Of a stretch of 64,000 nt of DNA, positions 32,579-41,416 are shown one piece after another (position 1 is the stretch's first letter; each line of letters opens with the position of its first letter). The DNA comes from Gimesia alba (GTDB lineage: Bacteria; Planctomycetota; Planctomycetia; Planctomycetales; Planctomycetaceae), in contig NZ_CP036269.1 of the NCBI RefSeq assembly GCF_007744675.1, positions 7,137,917 to 7,201,916 of the forward strand, written 5' to 3'. Below the pieces are notes generated by a model. It had not been told where the DNA came from. It did not search any database and worked only from the letters and a program-made list of their open reading frames with translations. The position numbers and the translations under genes are program-made.

Positions 32579-33016
32579 TCAAATCTGCAGAAAACCGATC
32601 CATTTCCACTTGAAGAGGAACTGCCAGAACATGTCATATGCCAAGAGCAGAAACGACAGAAAAAACATCAAGACAATCACAACTGCCGTCGAACGCCACA
32701 ACTGATCCCAGGTCGCCCAGGTCACCTTACTAATCTCAGCTTCCACCGAAATCAGAAAGTCAGCAAACCGGGGGAAATTAACCACCCGATAGGCCAGCCA
32801 AGCCGAAACAACCACAATTGCTACCGCAATCCCTTTTTGCACCCCGGCGGACATCCCCAGCGGCAAAACATTATACAGAGAATAGGCACCAAAAATGGCC
32901 ACCGCAACCAGCCCAATTGCTGTCAGCTGACGCACCAGACGCCCCTGATTCCGTTTATACAAACCACCACTCACCAAAGTGGCAGAAAACGCTTGTCCTG
33001 TCTTGGATTTAGCCAT
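32579..33016 (-). CDS. secE: Preprotein translocase subunit SecE
   Basis: SecE clamps SecY in the inner-membrane translocon. The 145-residue protein shows three hydrophobic segments (about residues 32-52, 60-80 and 111-131). The conserved amphipathic block before the last one contains EISKVTWATWDQLWRSTAVV. That three-segment form resembles E. coli SecE and is much longer than the single-segment form of most bacteria. The N-terminus is basic. The gene is followed by nusG and preceded by tRNA-Trp. Confidence 0.9.
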   Translation of the reverse strand: MAKSKTGQAFSATLVSGGLYKRNQGRLVRQLTAIGLVAVAIFGAYSLYNVLPLGMSAGVQKGIAVAIVVVSAWLAYRVVNFPRFADFLISVEAEISKVTWATWDQLWRSTAVVIVLMFFLSFLLLAYDMFWQFLFKWKWIGFLQI

Positions 33017-33146
33017 TGGACCAATTTACTAAATAATATAAGGAACAGAAGCGAACTAAAAATCGCAAACCTGCCGTTAAAAACTAAGATAAAAGAGCAA
33101 GAGGCAACCACCTCTTCATTGCCCCGCAGCAGATGCAACACAAAAA

Positions 33147-33219
33147 CACGGGCGGAGGGACTTGAACCCCCAACCGCTGGATTTGGAATCCAGTGCTCTG
33201 CCAATTGAGCTACACCCGT
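33147..33219 (-). tRNA. trnW: tRNA-Trp (CCA)
   Basis: A complete 73-base cloverleaf. The acceptor ACGGGTG pairs with CGCCCGT with one G-T wobble, the discriminator is G, the anticodon loop reads TTCCAAA, and the T-loop is GTTCAAGTC. The 3' CCA is not encoded. A tRNA-Trp just before secE is common in bacteria. Confidence 0.96.
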
Positions 33220-33305
33220 TCAAACTCATGAACCGACCAAACATTTTGACCACCGGAAGCAACTCAAAGACCTGACACCAGTCACAAAATCCAGGCCAGC
33301 AGAAC

Positions 33306-33461
33306 CTACTTCTTGCGAGACTCTTTATGCAATGTATGCTTCCGCAACTTGGGACAGTACTTCATCAGCGAAAGCCGTTCCGTGCCACGAGTCTCCTTAC
33401 TGACCCGATAATTTCGCATTCCGGTCTCAGTACATTCTAACCAAACATATTCACGTGCCAT
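33306..33461 (-). CDS. rpmG: Ribosomal protein bL33
   Basis: A 51-residue protein starting MAREYVWLECTETGMRNYRV and ending KYCPKLRKHTLHKESRKK. Compared with zinc-binding L33, the first cysteine pair is reduced to one Cys and the second (KYCPKL) also keeps one, so the protein is the zinc-free type. It lies between tuf and tRNA-Trp, the usual position next to secE. Confidence 0.93.
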   Translation of the reverse strand: MAREYVWLECTETGMRNYRVSKETRGTERLSLMKYCPKLRKHTLHKESRKK

Positions 33462-33514
33462 AACAGCCCTCGGTCCCAACGGACAACAGTACAACAAACC
33501 TACTATAACTTTAA

Positions 33515-33548
33515 GGTGTCCACTCCGTCATCAGACAGAGTGGACACC
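33515..33548 (-). terminator. Long hairpin between tuf and rpmG
   Basis: GGTGTCCACTC and GAGTGGACACC form a perfect 11-base stem with a 12-base loop, 31 bases past the tuf stop. On the minus strand only TTAAAGTT follows, so the T-run is poor. It may be a partial terminator or a 3'-end-protecting or processing structure that sets tuf mRNA apart from rpmG-secE. Confidence 0.5.
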
Positions 33549-33579
33549 GTGTAAATCACAAAAAGCAGCAACTCTTTAA

Positions 33580-34776
33580 CTACTCAACGATCTTGGTAAC
33601 AACACCAGAACCAACAGTACGACCACCTTCACGAATCGCGAAGCGGCTACCTTCTGACATAGCGATTGGCTTACCAAGCTCGACTTCAACTTCCACATTA
33701 TCACCAGGCATACACATCTCTGCACCACCCAGCAATGTTGTAGAACCAGTCACGTCAGTTGTACGGAAGTAGAACTGAGGACGGTAACCGTTGAAGAACG
33801 GAGTATGACGACCACCTTCTTCTTTACTCAGGACGTAAACCTGACCTTCGAATTTGGTGTGCGGAGGAATTGAACCAGGAGCAGCCAATACCTGACCACG
33901 CTCCACGTCTTCCTTCTTAGTACCACGCAACAGAATACCCACGTTGTCGCCAGCCAGACCCTCATTCAAAGTCTTCTGGAACATTTCGACGCCGGTACAA
34001 GTCGTTTCCTGCGTATCACGCAGACCAACGATTTCCACTTTGTCACCAACAGTAATCTTACCCTGCTCGATACGACCAGTTACAACAGTACCACGGCCAG
34101 CAATGGAGAACACGTCTTCAATCGCCATTAAGAACGCCTTGTCTGCTTCACGTTCTGGAGCAGGAATGTCAGCATCCAGAGCATCCATCAAATTGCCGAT
34201 ACAGGCGTTGTATTCTGGATCAGCTGGATGATCGAGTGCACCTTTCGCATTTCCACGAACGATCGTAATGTCATCGCCGGGGAAACCGTACTTGGTCAGC
34301 AACTCACGGATTTCCATTTCAACCAGTTCGAGCAACTCTTCATCGTCGACCAGGTCACACTTATTTAGAAAGACGACCAGAGAAGGCACATCTACCTGAC
34401 GAGCCAACAGAATGTGCTCACGCGTCTGAGGCATTGGGCCGTCAGCAGCAGAGACCACCAGAATGGCACCATCCATCTGGGCAGCACCGGTGATCATGTT
34501 CTTGATATAGTCAGCGTGACCAGGACAGTCGATATGAGCGTAGTGACGAGTGTCGCTTTCGTACTCCACGTGACTCACAGCAATTGTCACAGTCTTAGTA
34601 TCGTCACGAACGGTTCCCCCCTTCGCAACATCAGCATAACTCTTCATCTGGGCAAGGCCCTTTTCGCTCTGCACTGCCAGCAAAGCGGTTGTCAGGGTTG
34701 TCTTACCATGGTCGATGTGTCCAATCGTACCTACGTTTACGTGCGGCTTTGTTCGCTCAAAGACTTCCTTAGCCAT
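33580..34776 (-). CDS. tuf: Elongation factor Tu
   Basis: EF-Tu delivers aminoacyl-tRNA to the ribosome. The 398-residue protein has the P-loop GHIDHGKT (residues 19-26), DCPGHAD with the catalytic His near 87, NKCD, and domains II and III. Switch I is unusual: the canonical RGITI is KTVTI (61-65), preceded by [10 protein letters not shown]. The Thr that binds magnesium is kept. The gene follows four tRNA genes, an order also found in E. coli before tufB. No second tuf was seen in the str operon here. Confidence 0.96.
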   Translation of the reverse strand: MAKEVFERTKPHVNVGTIGHIDHGKTTLTTALLAVQSEKGLAQMKSYADVAKGGTVRDDTKTVTIAVSHVEYESDTRHYAHIDCPGHADYIKNMITGAAQMDGAILVVSAADGPMPQTREHILLARQVDVPSLVVFLNKCDLVDDEELLELVEMEIRELLTKYGFPGDDITIVRGNAKGALDHPADPEYNACIGNLMDALDADIPAPEREADKAFLMAIEDVFSIAGRGTVVTGRIEQGKITVGDKVEIVGLRDTQETTCTGVEMFQKTLNEGLAGDNVGILLRGTKKEDVERGQVLAAPGSIPPHTKFEGQVYVLSKEEGGRHTPFFNGYRPQFYFRTTDVTGSTTLLGGAEMCMPGDNVEVEVELGKPIAMSEGSRFAIREGGRTVGSGVVTKIVE

Positions 34777-34922
34777 CTCTCTTTAAAACCCCTTTTTCAG
34801 GCCTGGCATACAACCAAACCCAAACAATAAAACCAACAAAACAAATAGCGAGGTAAAAACAGGAGTAACCCCTCGCACGCAAGAGGCACACACCTCCTGA
34901 AAACCACATTTTAATTCACTCA

Positions 34923-34999
<77 letters not shown>

Positions 35000-35037
35000 A
35001 TTTTCTGTCTTAAAAACCAAACGCGTTTATATCAAAA

Positions 35038-35108
35038 AGCGGGTGAAGGGAATCGAACCCTCACAACCAGCTTGGAAGGCTGGGGCTCTACCATTGAGCT
35101 ACACCCGC
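35038..35108 (-). tRNA. trnG: tRNA-Gly (TCC)
   Basis: A 71-base cloverleaf with acceptor GCGGGTG/CACCCGC, discriminator T and anticodon loop CTTCCAA. The 3' CCA is not encoded. Confidence 0.96.
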
Positions 35109-35142
35109 AAAACCGTGACTCAGTCAATTTCCAACTCATAAG

Positions 35143-35224
<82 letters not shown>

Positions 35225-35309
35225 TCCCAACCAGCCGAAGCTGGATATCATAAGCCGTTCACTGAACCCACTTTAAGTAAAAAGAAAGGCCCAGAATTTC
35301 AGGTTAAAG

Positions 35310-35382
35310 AGCTAGCGGTGGGAATCGAACCCACAACCTTCGGTTTACAAAACCGATGCTCTGCCGATTGAGCTACGCTAGC
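35310..35382 (-). tRNA. trnT: tRNA-Thr (TGT)
   Basis: A 73-base cloverleaf with acceptor GCTAGCG/CGCTAGC, discriminator T and anticodon loop TTTGTAA. It is the first gene after the promoter at 35486-35513. Confidence 0.96.
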
Positions 35383-35485
35383 CTGTCAATCTAAAACTAA
35401 GCTAGCAGGCTTCAAGCCTCATGCAACCTGAACGACTCGCCTGGCTAAAGAGGTACTTTCCCCGCCGAAACTCAGTAAGCAGCTC

Positions 35486-35513
35486 AATATAGCAATCAGG
35501 CACTTGCTTGCAA
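35486..35513 (-). promoter_or_regulatory. Sigma70-like promoter of the tRNA-tuf unit
   Basis: TTGCAA (35508-35513) and TATATT (35486-35491) on the minus strand are 16 bases apart. Initiation near 35478 gives a leader of about 95 bases before tRNA-Thr. The remaining sequence between 35514 and 35751 shows no supported gene. Confidence 0.62.
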
Positions 35514-35751
35514 GTGTGAACGACTGGCTGATTCCAAAAAATGTTATCTTTTCTTAATGCTGTATGCCTATACGGCCTATGATTTTCCATCTCAACGCAA
35601 TCTGCTTTTCATCATAGAGAAGGTTGATTTCGACTACGTGAGTGATAAGACACAATTTCTGCCTCTAAGTTCAAGAAAACCAAGAACAAAAGCAGCATTC
35701 ACCCAAGCCACCGATTTCACAACAGTAAAGATCGGTATTCAGGGAAGTCAC

Positions 35752-35788
35752 AAAAAAACAGGCATGGCTCTGTGAACCATGCCTGTTT
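35752..35788 (-). terminator. Intrinsic terminator of the sigma-factor gene
   Basis: AAACAGGCATGG (35757-35768) and CCATGCCTGTTT (35777-35788) form a perfect 12-base stem with an 8-base loop. On the minus strand a T-run follows. It lies about 50 bases past the stop of the gene at 35841 and insulates the tRNA-tuf promoter. Confidence 0.88.
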
Positions 35789-35840
35789 GAGGGGAGAACT
35801 CACTAATAAGACCAGAAAAACCGGTCTTGATCAGCCTGCT

Positions 35841-37511
35841 TTAAATTCCCGGAATTTCAACTCGTTCTACCTGTGTAATTCTCCGTAATTTTTTCAGAGC
35901 ACGAGACTCCAACTGCCTGATCCGCTCCTTGGTCACACCAAAACGATCACCAACCTGTTCAAGTGTCTGGGGTTCATTTCGGGCATTCAGTCCATAGCGA
36001 TAAATCAGAATATCTTTCTCGCGGCCATCCAACTGATCCAGAATACTCATGATCACAGCATGCTGTTTCTGGTTGATCAGTTCCTCACGGTACTGGCTTT
36101 CCCGCTCATCAGTCGATTGAAAGAATAATTCTTCATTACCCGTTCGGAACCGATCGAGCACCTTGTACTCGGCGGGAATCGAACGTGCGTAATTCTTCAT
36201 AATCGCCCAGCTGGCATACGTAGAAAACTTGTTCCCTTTTGTGTAATCAAATTTCTCGATTGCACGAATCAGCGACATATTGCCGTCACTAACCATTTCA
36301 AAGAAGTTGTTTCCTGGCCTGATATGACGCTTGGCAATTGAAACCACCAGTCGCAGGTTACTCCGGATCAAAAAGTTTTTCACATCGGTACTCTCATCAA
36401 GCAACTTTTCGATCTGATCCATGTCTCGCGCTTTGGGTCGATTAGGATCCAGATTTTCCTGAATCTGAAATGCCCTGTATTTCAGGTAATTCAGTTTTCG
36501 GAAATAGTAGGCTTCCTCTTCTCGCGTCAGCAATGGAATTGAATACAAGCTTGCCAGATACGGGGGCAATCCGGGCGGAGTGCGAACTTTTTCATTCGAT
36601 TTATCGACTTCCGGAGGTGGCCCCAGAATCACTTTGTCTGCATTTGGTTGTTCAAATTCATCACTATGCATGTAGTCGATCGTCTGGGCATGCAGACGTG
36701 CAGCCCGGGCTTCGGAAATGATGCGATAAATACTGGCCTTAGTGCGACAGTAACGACGCGCCAGCTTTTCGACGGGAATTCCACGTCGAAACGTGTTGTA
36801 AATATCACGCTTCTGTTGCTCTGTAATTTTTTCTGGAGCATTCGGAAATATAGCCAACTCCGGGTTCTCCCGATCAAAATTTTTCAAAGTGTAGCGAATG
36901 GTTTCCGGCGAACGATTCATGTGCCGCGCAATCCGCCGGCTGATCTCAGCAGGACACCCTCCATACCGAGCCAGACGCCGCGCCCGACGCAGAATCTCTT
37001 CACGATCTTCATCACTCAGCTGACTGAAATTCATGCTGCGTGTGATATGACCGCGATTCTTCTGTAGAAAACGATCCACTGACGACTTCAGGAAACCAAC
37101 CCGTTTCCGGCCGTTAAACCGAAAACGACGACTGACCAAACCTTTATCTCTCCAACGATCAACGGTCTTCGTGGAAATATTGAACTTTTTACTGAGATCC
37201 TGGACCGTCAGAACCTCCTCATCGACATCGTCTACGTTAATCTCTGCGCTGTCAGACAGGTCCTCAATAAAGCAACGTAAATCATGCAGAACATCCGCGC
37301 CGGAAATCACCAGATCCGGGTAAATTTCCGATCGGTATGTTGTGATTTCCTTACAGAGGTCCGGATAGGGATAATCCTGCTCCTGCTCGATATTAGAGAG
37401 AAATTGCTCCGCGCGGCTGATTTGCTCAAGCTTCACCTCGCGCGGTGCGTACTTCACCTGCTGCTCCGCTAACTGTTTCATCGCCGGATTGTTATATTTT
37501 GAACTGATCAT
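35841..37511 (-). CDS. Sigma70-family factor with N-terminal helix-turn-helix segments
   Basis: A 556-residue sigma factor. The C-terminal half has a region 1.2-like segment (about 316-345), region 2 (about 380-445: SNLRLVVSIAKRHI, FDYTKGNKFSTYASWAIMKN) and region 4 (about 490-545: GREKDILIYRYGL, GVTKERIRQLESRALKKLRR). Only about 45 residues separate regions 2 and 4, so region 3 is reduced or missing. The N-terminal half has a MerR/excisionase-like helix-turn-helix (about 100-150: LSKKFNISTKTVDRWRDKGL). It also has two further putative helix-turn-helix segments at about 185-210 and 233-270. The start at 37511 has GGGTGGGAATTC directly before it. It may be a principal-type or group 2 sigma; which promoters it serves is unknown. 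Confidence 0.88.
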   Translation of the reverse strand: MISSKYNNPAMKQLAEQQVKYAPREVKLEQISRAEQFLSNIEQEQDYPYPDLCKEITTYRSEIYPDLVISGADVLHDLRCFIEDLSDSAEINVDDVDEEVLTVQDLSKKFNISTKTVDRWRDKGLVSRRFRFNGRKRVGFLKSSVDRFLQKNRGHITRSMNFSQLSDEDREEILRRARRLARYGGCPAEISRRIARHMNRSPETIRYTLKNFDRENPELAIFPNAPEKITEQQKRDIYNTFRRGIPVEKLARRYCRTKASIYRIISEARAARLHAQTIDYMHSDEFEQPNADKVILGPPPEVDKSNEKVRTPPGLPPYLASLYSIPLLTREEEAYYFRKLNYLKYRAFQIQENLDPNRPKARDMDQIEKLLDESTDVKNFLIRSNLRLVVSIAKRHIRPGNNFFEMVSDGNMSLIRAIEKFDYTKGNKFSTYASWAIMKNYARSIPAEYKVLDRFRTGNEELFFQSTDERESQYREELINQKQHAVIMSILDQLDGREKDILIYRYGLNARNEPQTLEQVGDRFGVTKERIRQLESRALKKLRRITQVERVEIPGI

Positions 37512-38204
37512 GAATTCCCACCCTCTTTTTTTGACTCTTCCCAGTAACCACAGTGTCCATCACATGCGTCGTCTCCAGGTTCTGTCATTAGTACGTATTA
37601 TTAGACGAATATGAGAAGAAAAAGTTCACACGTAAATAATTTTAGTCAAACATCTCATATTTCCAGCAAAACGTTGAAAATGGCGCGGCATAACCACTGA
37701 TATCAATGAACATAAACCAATAATATAATTAAACTTACAACTCTACTTATTAATATAAGAACTCGAAGCTCTCTCCCGATTAAACCCGCAAAACTAACTA
37801 TGATTCGGCCCCAGACCTCTATTCTTAGAAATAAAATTGTGTGAAATAGCTCACATTTCCCAATCCCAGCACCTGCCCGCAACCAGTATACAAATATAAA
37901 CACACCCTGTCAAACCGTACGTACACTATTCAGAATTGGCATCCAAACTGATCCCAATTACGTGAACATTCATGTCTAAATGAATATAAATTCCAGCCTG
38001 TCCTGATTCGAATCCACCGAAGTCTATTTACCTTTGTCCCAGTAGAGATACCATTTAAGGAAAGAAAGCTAAGACTCTCTGTTTGGACTTGAAGTCACCG
38101 TCTCAACAGCTCATTTCTTAAATACAATACGACAAATACAATTGCTTCATTTGACGCATTTCAATTCGGACCTCCGAATCTCTCTTTCAGCAGCAGGTAG
38201 CATT
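37512..38204. other. AT-rich divergent intergenic region, about 0.7 kb
   Basis: No gene is supported. The region separates the minus-strand sigma gene from the plus-strand DUF1549 gene and must hold both promoters. It is visibly richer in A and T than the flanks. A weak TTTACG / CATATT pair 17 bases apart about 100 bases before the sigma gene is the only candidate I noticed. Confidence 0.45.
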
Positions 38205-39827
38205 ATGTTGAAGCGTGGTCAAAGTTCTTTATTCAGGCCCTATCAATGGATCGTTTTCATCACATTGATTTGTCTGTTTCTTCCGACAACTTTAGCGGCT
38301 GCGCCCAGAAAAAATGCGAAGAAGAAAGCCCCTCCGCTCAATCTCCCTCCTCTCAAAACACAAGAACAGAAGATGCAGCTACTGGGATATATCCGGTCAA
38401 CGATGCCGACACGTCGAATTGCCCGTAGCGTCAGCTTCAGCTCCGCCGACCTGGATCAGGCTCTGGAACAGGAACTAGGTCCAACGTCGCAGGCAGCCCT
38501 CGCAAAAACAATTGATGACGAAACTTTTATTCGACGCGTCTATCTCGATCTGACAGGGACACTACCCACACCACAAAAAATCGATTCATTTCTTGCCAGT
38601 CAACAGAGAGGCAAACGAGCCGCGTTGATTGACGAATTGCTGGAAACCAAAGAGTACGCGCGCAAATGGGCTCGGTACTGGTCCTCGGTCATTTTTTACG
38701 ATAGTGTCGCCAACAAAAACCGAGTCAGTCCACAGGCACTGGAGGACTGGCTGGCAGAGCAATTCAGCAAAGGAGCTCCTTGGGATTACATTACCGTAAT
38801 GCTGATTTCGGCGACTCCCCAGCGCAACAAAGCGGTCCGAAACGACTTTGGCCAGAAATACGGGCCGAACAATTTTGTGCTGGCATGCGAAAATAAATCG
38901 ACTGAACTCGCGTCTCAGACGGCTCGTATCTTTATGGGTATCAGCATCAAATGCGCCGAATGCCACGACCATCCGTTTGATAACTGGAAACGCGAGCAAT
39001 TTCATGAACTCGCCGCCTTTTTCCATCCCTACACCTACAAAATGCCTGACGCAGATGACCCAACAGTCAAAACGGTAGTCAAACCCCGCTTTCTGCTGGG
39101 AGAAAAACCACACGAGAAAATGAAATCCGACGCCCGGCGAGTTTCCATAGCCGCCTACCTGGCATACAACCCGCAAAATTACTGGTTTGCTCGCGCCTAT
39201 GTGAACCGCATCTGGAGCGAACTGATTGGCGACGGATTCTATGATGTCGACAGCCTGGGGCCTGACAGCGATGTGATTCACAAGCCGGTCGTCAACCGGA
39301 TCGCCGCCAATTTCCGCTATAAAAACTTTGATCCCAAGTGGGTCTTTCGATTGATTATGAACTCAAAAATCTATCAGCGAGAAATGCGGACCATGTCTTC
39401 GACATCAGAACTGTTTACCGCAGTCCGACCTTCCCGATTGCGCCCGGATGTTGTCGCATCTGCGGTTGAAAAATTAGCAGGATATGACAAAAAACTACAC
39501 CAGGAAATTATGCAGGTCTTCGATATGAACCCCTCTCTGCCTCAAGGGGCGTTAGAAGGATCAATCCAACAGGCGCTGCTGCTGATGAACAGCGCCACCC
39601 TGCAGTCCAGACTCTCTCAAAGTGAACTCAAACAACAACTCGTTAAGATCAACTCAAACGAAGATTTGGTACAGAAACTGTATCTGAACGTGCTGGCCAG
39701 ACATGCAACTGAGCAGGAAATACAACGGAATAGCGAATATTTGAACGAGTCAGAAAACCGCGAAGAGGCCATCGAAGACCTAGTCTGGGTCCTTATCAAT
39801 TCCACAGAGTTTCGAACAAAACGCTAG
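38205..39827 (+). CDS. Secreted DUF1549/DUF1553 protein
   Basis: A 540-residue exported protein. A signal peptide (WIVFITLICLFLPTTLAAA) precedes a Lys-rich linker. The first half has the DUF1549 signature (FIRRVYLDLTGTLPTPQKID) and a C-x2-C-H motif (KCAECHDHPFDNW) that resembles a haem or metal site. The second half has DUF1553 features (YVNRIWSELIGDGF and RPSRLRPDVVASAVEKL). Such proteins are abundant in planctomycetes and are nearly always followed by a DUF1501 gene, as here. The function is unknown. The ATG at 38205 is preferred over an upstream one because it begins the signal peptide. The C-terminus ends in NSTEFRTKR, also typical. Confidence 0.85.
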   Translation: MLKRGQSSLFRPYQWIVFITLICLFLPTTLAAAPRKNAKKKAPPLNLPPLKTQEQKMQLLGYIRSTMPTRRIARSVSFSSADLDQALEQELGPTSQAALAKTIDDETFIRRVYLDLTGTLPTPQKIDSFLASQQRGKRAALIDELLETKEYARKWARYWSSVIFYDSVANKNRVSPQALEDWLAEQFSKGAPWDYITVMLISATPQRNKAVRNDFGQKYGPNNFVLACENKSTELASQTARIFMGISIKCAECHDHPFDNWKREQFHELAAFFHPYTYKMPDADDPTVKTVVKPRFLLGEKPHEKMKSDARRVSIAAYLAYNPQNYWFARAYVNRIWSELIGDGFYDVDSLGPDSDVIHKPVVNRIAANFRYKNFDPKWVFRLIMNSKIYQREMRTMSSTSELFTAVRPSRLRPDVVASAVEKLAGYDKKLHQEIMQVFDMNPSLPQGALEGSIQQALLLMNSATLQSRLSQSELKQQLVKINSNEDLVQKLYLNVLARHATEQEIQRNSEYLNESENREEAIEDLVWVLINSTEFRTKR

Positions 39828-39853
39828 TTATTTTGAATCAGAGGAATCATCAC

Positions 39854-41137
39854 ATGCAGGCAGATGCGCTCTTACATCTGAATTTGAACCGTCGCGGCGG
39901 GATCTCCCGAAGAAAATTTTTACAGTCTGCTTCGCTGGGAATCTCCGGCTCTGCACTGTTAAGCCAGTTCCGCTTAAACGCAGCCGAACTGAAAAAGGAA
40001 GGCCGCTCCTGTATCCTGGTCTGGCTGGCTGGTGCACCGAGCCAGATGGAAACCTGGGACCCCAAACCGGGGACGCCCAATGGGGGCGAAACAAAAAAAA
40101 TTGCAACCCAGACACCGGGAATTGAAATTGCTCATTATTGGCCCAAGATCGCTTCTGTCATGAACGACATTGCCGTCATTCGTTCCATGACCGGCAAAGA
40201 AGCCGCCCACGAACGCGGCACCTACCACCTGCATACCGGTCACCGCATGCTGGGGATTGAAAAGTTCCCCCATTTCGGTTCGGTCGTCGCCAAAGAGATC
40301 GGTGACCCCCAATCGGATATCCCCAACTTTGTCAGCATCGGCCAGACACTGAGCTCGGGCTTTCTGGGAGTTCAGGTAGCACCGTTTATTATCGATCGCC
40401 CCGGTCAGCTACCGGATAATGTTTTTAATGACACACCCACCTCACGGCAGCAACGCAGACTCGCGTTATTAAGCCAACAGGAAAGTGACTTTGCTGACGC
40501 CGGTGCTGCAGCTCTCGTCAAAGAGCAAAGCAAGCTGTATCAGAAAGCGAACCTGATGATGCTGTCACCCCGCCTGAAAGCATTTCAATTCGATGACGAA
40601 CCGACGGCCATGAAAGAGGCCTACGGGAAATCGCAACTCGGACAGGGACTGCTGGTAGCACGCAGGCTCGTGGAAGTAGGCGTCCCCTTTGTTGAAGTGC
40701 GCAGCGGAGGCTGGGACATGCACAACAACGTCTTTAAAGGAATGGAACGACGTGCTCCTGAAGTCGATCAAGGCTTATCTCAGTTGTTGATCGATCTGAA
40801 ACAGCGTGGCTTGCTGGATAAAACGCTGGTGCTCTGTATGGGTGAATTCGGACGCACTCCTAAAATCAATGCTCGTCCCCCTGTTCCCGGACGTGACCAT
40901 TGGGTCAAAAACTTCAACCTTCTGATGGCAGGAGCAGGCATCAAAGGGGGACAAGTCATCGGCAAAACGGATGAAAACGGTCAGGAAATCGTCGATTCCC
41001 CGGTCGAAGTGGATGATCTCTTCCGATCCATGTGCCATGCCATGAAAATCAACGCTGACATGGAATTACACACCCCCATCGGACGTCCCGTTAAGCTGGT
41101 CGAAAGCGGCACCGTAATTAACGGCCTCTTCCGCTGA
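39854..41137 (+). CDS. Tat-exported DUF1501 protein
   Basis: A 427-residue protein with a Tat-like leader (RRGGISRRKFLQSASLGISG). A sulfatase-like alkaline-phosphatase fold family core follows: ILVWLAGAPSQMETWDPKPG near the N-terminus and LCMGEFGRTPKIN and GRDHW further on. This is the DUF1501 family, partner of the DUF1549 gene 26 bases upstream. AGAGGA stands about eight bases before the ATG. The role is unknown, but paired occurrence and export suggest a shared periplasmic or surface task. Confidence 0.87.
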   Translation: MQADALLHLNLNRRGGISRRKFLQSASLGISGSALLSQFRLNAAELKKEGRSCILVWLAGAPSQMETWDPKPGTPNGGETKKIATQTPGIEIAHYWPKIASVMNDIAVIRSMTGKEAAHERGTYHLHTGHRMLGIEKFPHFGSVVAKEIGDPQSDIPNFVSIGQTLSSGFLGVQVAPFIIDRPGQLPDNVFNDTPTSRQQRRLALLSQQESDFADAGAAALVKEQSKLYQKANLMMLSPRLKAFQFDDEPTAMKEAYGKSQLGQGLLVARRLVEVGVPFVEVRSGGWDMHNNVFKGMERRAPEVDQGLSQLLIDLKQRGLLDKTLVLCMGEFGRTPKINARPPVPGRDHWVKNFNLLMAGAGIKGGQVIGKTDENGQEIVDSPVEVDDLFRSMCHAMKINADMELHTPIGRPVKLVESGTVINGLFR

Positions 41138-41416
41138 TTACCCCAAACCGTTGCCAGTCCTCAGGCTGATAACAAATCATCTCTGAACTTTAGCTATTGT
41201 TTTTCGCTCTCCTTGCGCGCTTGAGTGACTTTCATAGGAACTGACACCACATGGGAAACCGTCCTTAATCCAAAACAAGACTCAAAAAGACTTGGCAGCA
41301 CTCCTCAACAAAACGTATGATAAAGGAAAAGGCGGCTTTTGCGCGCAGTGATCTGTTGTCGCTTTACTCCTTACCACGATTCACCTTACGAAAACAACAC
41401 ACTAACAGGCGGATTC

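Noticed and set aside
35402-35775. Short frames on both strands around the tRNA-tuf promoter
   Set aside because: They overlap the promoter or the sigma-gene terminator and have no family features.
37703-37903. A hydrophobic 66-codon minus-strand frame
   Set aside because: It lies in AT-rich divergent sequence, lacks a ribosome binding site, and the hydrophobicity follows from base composition.
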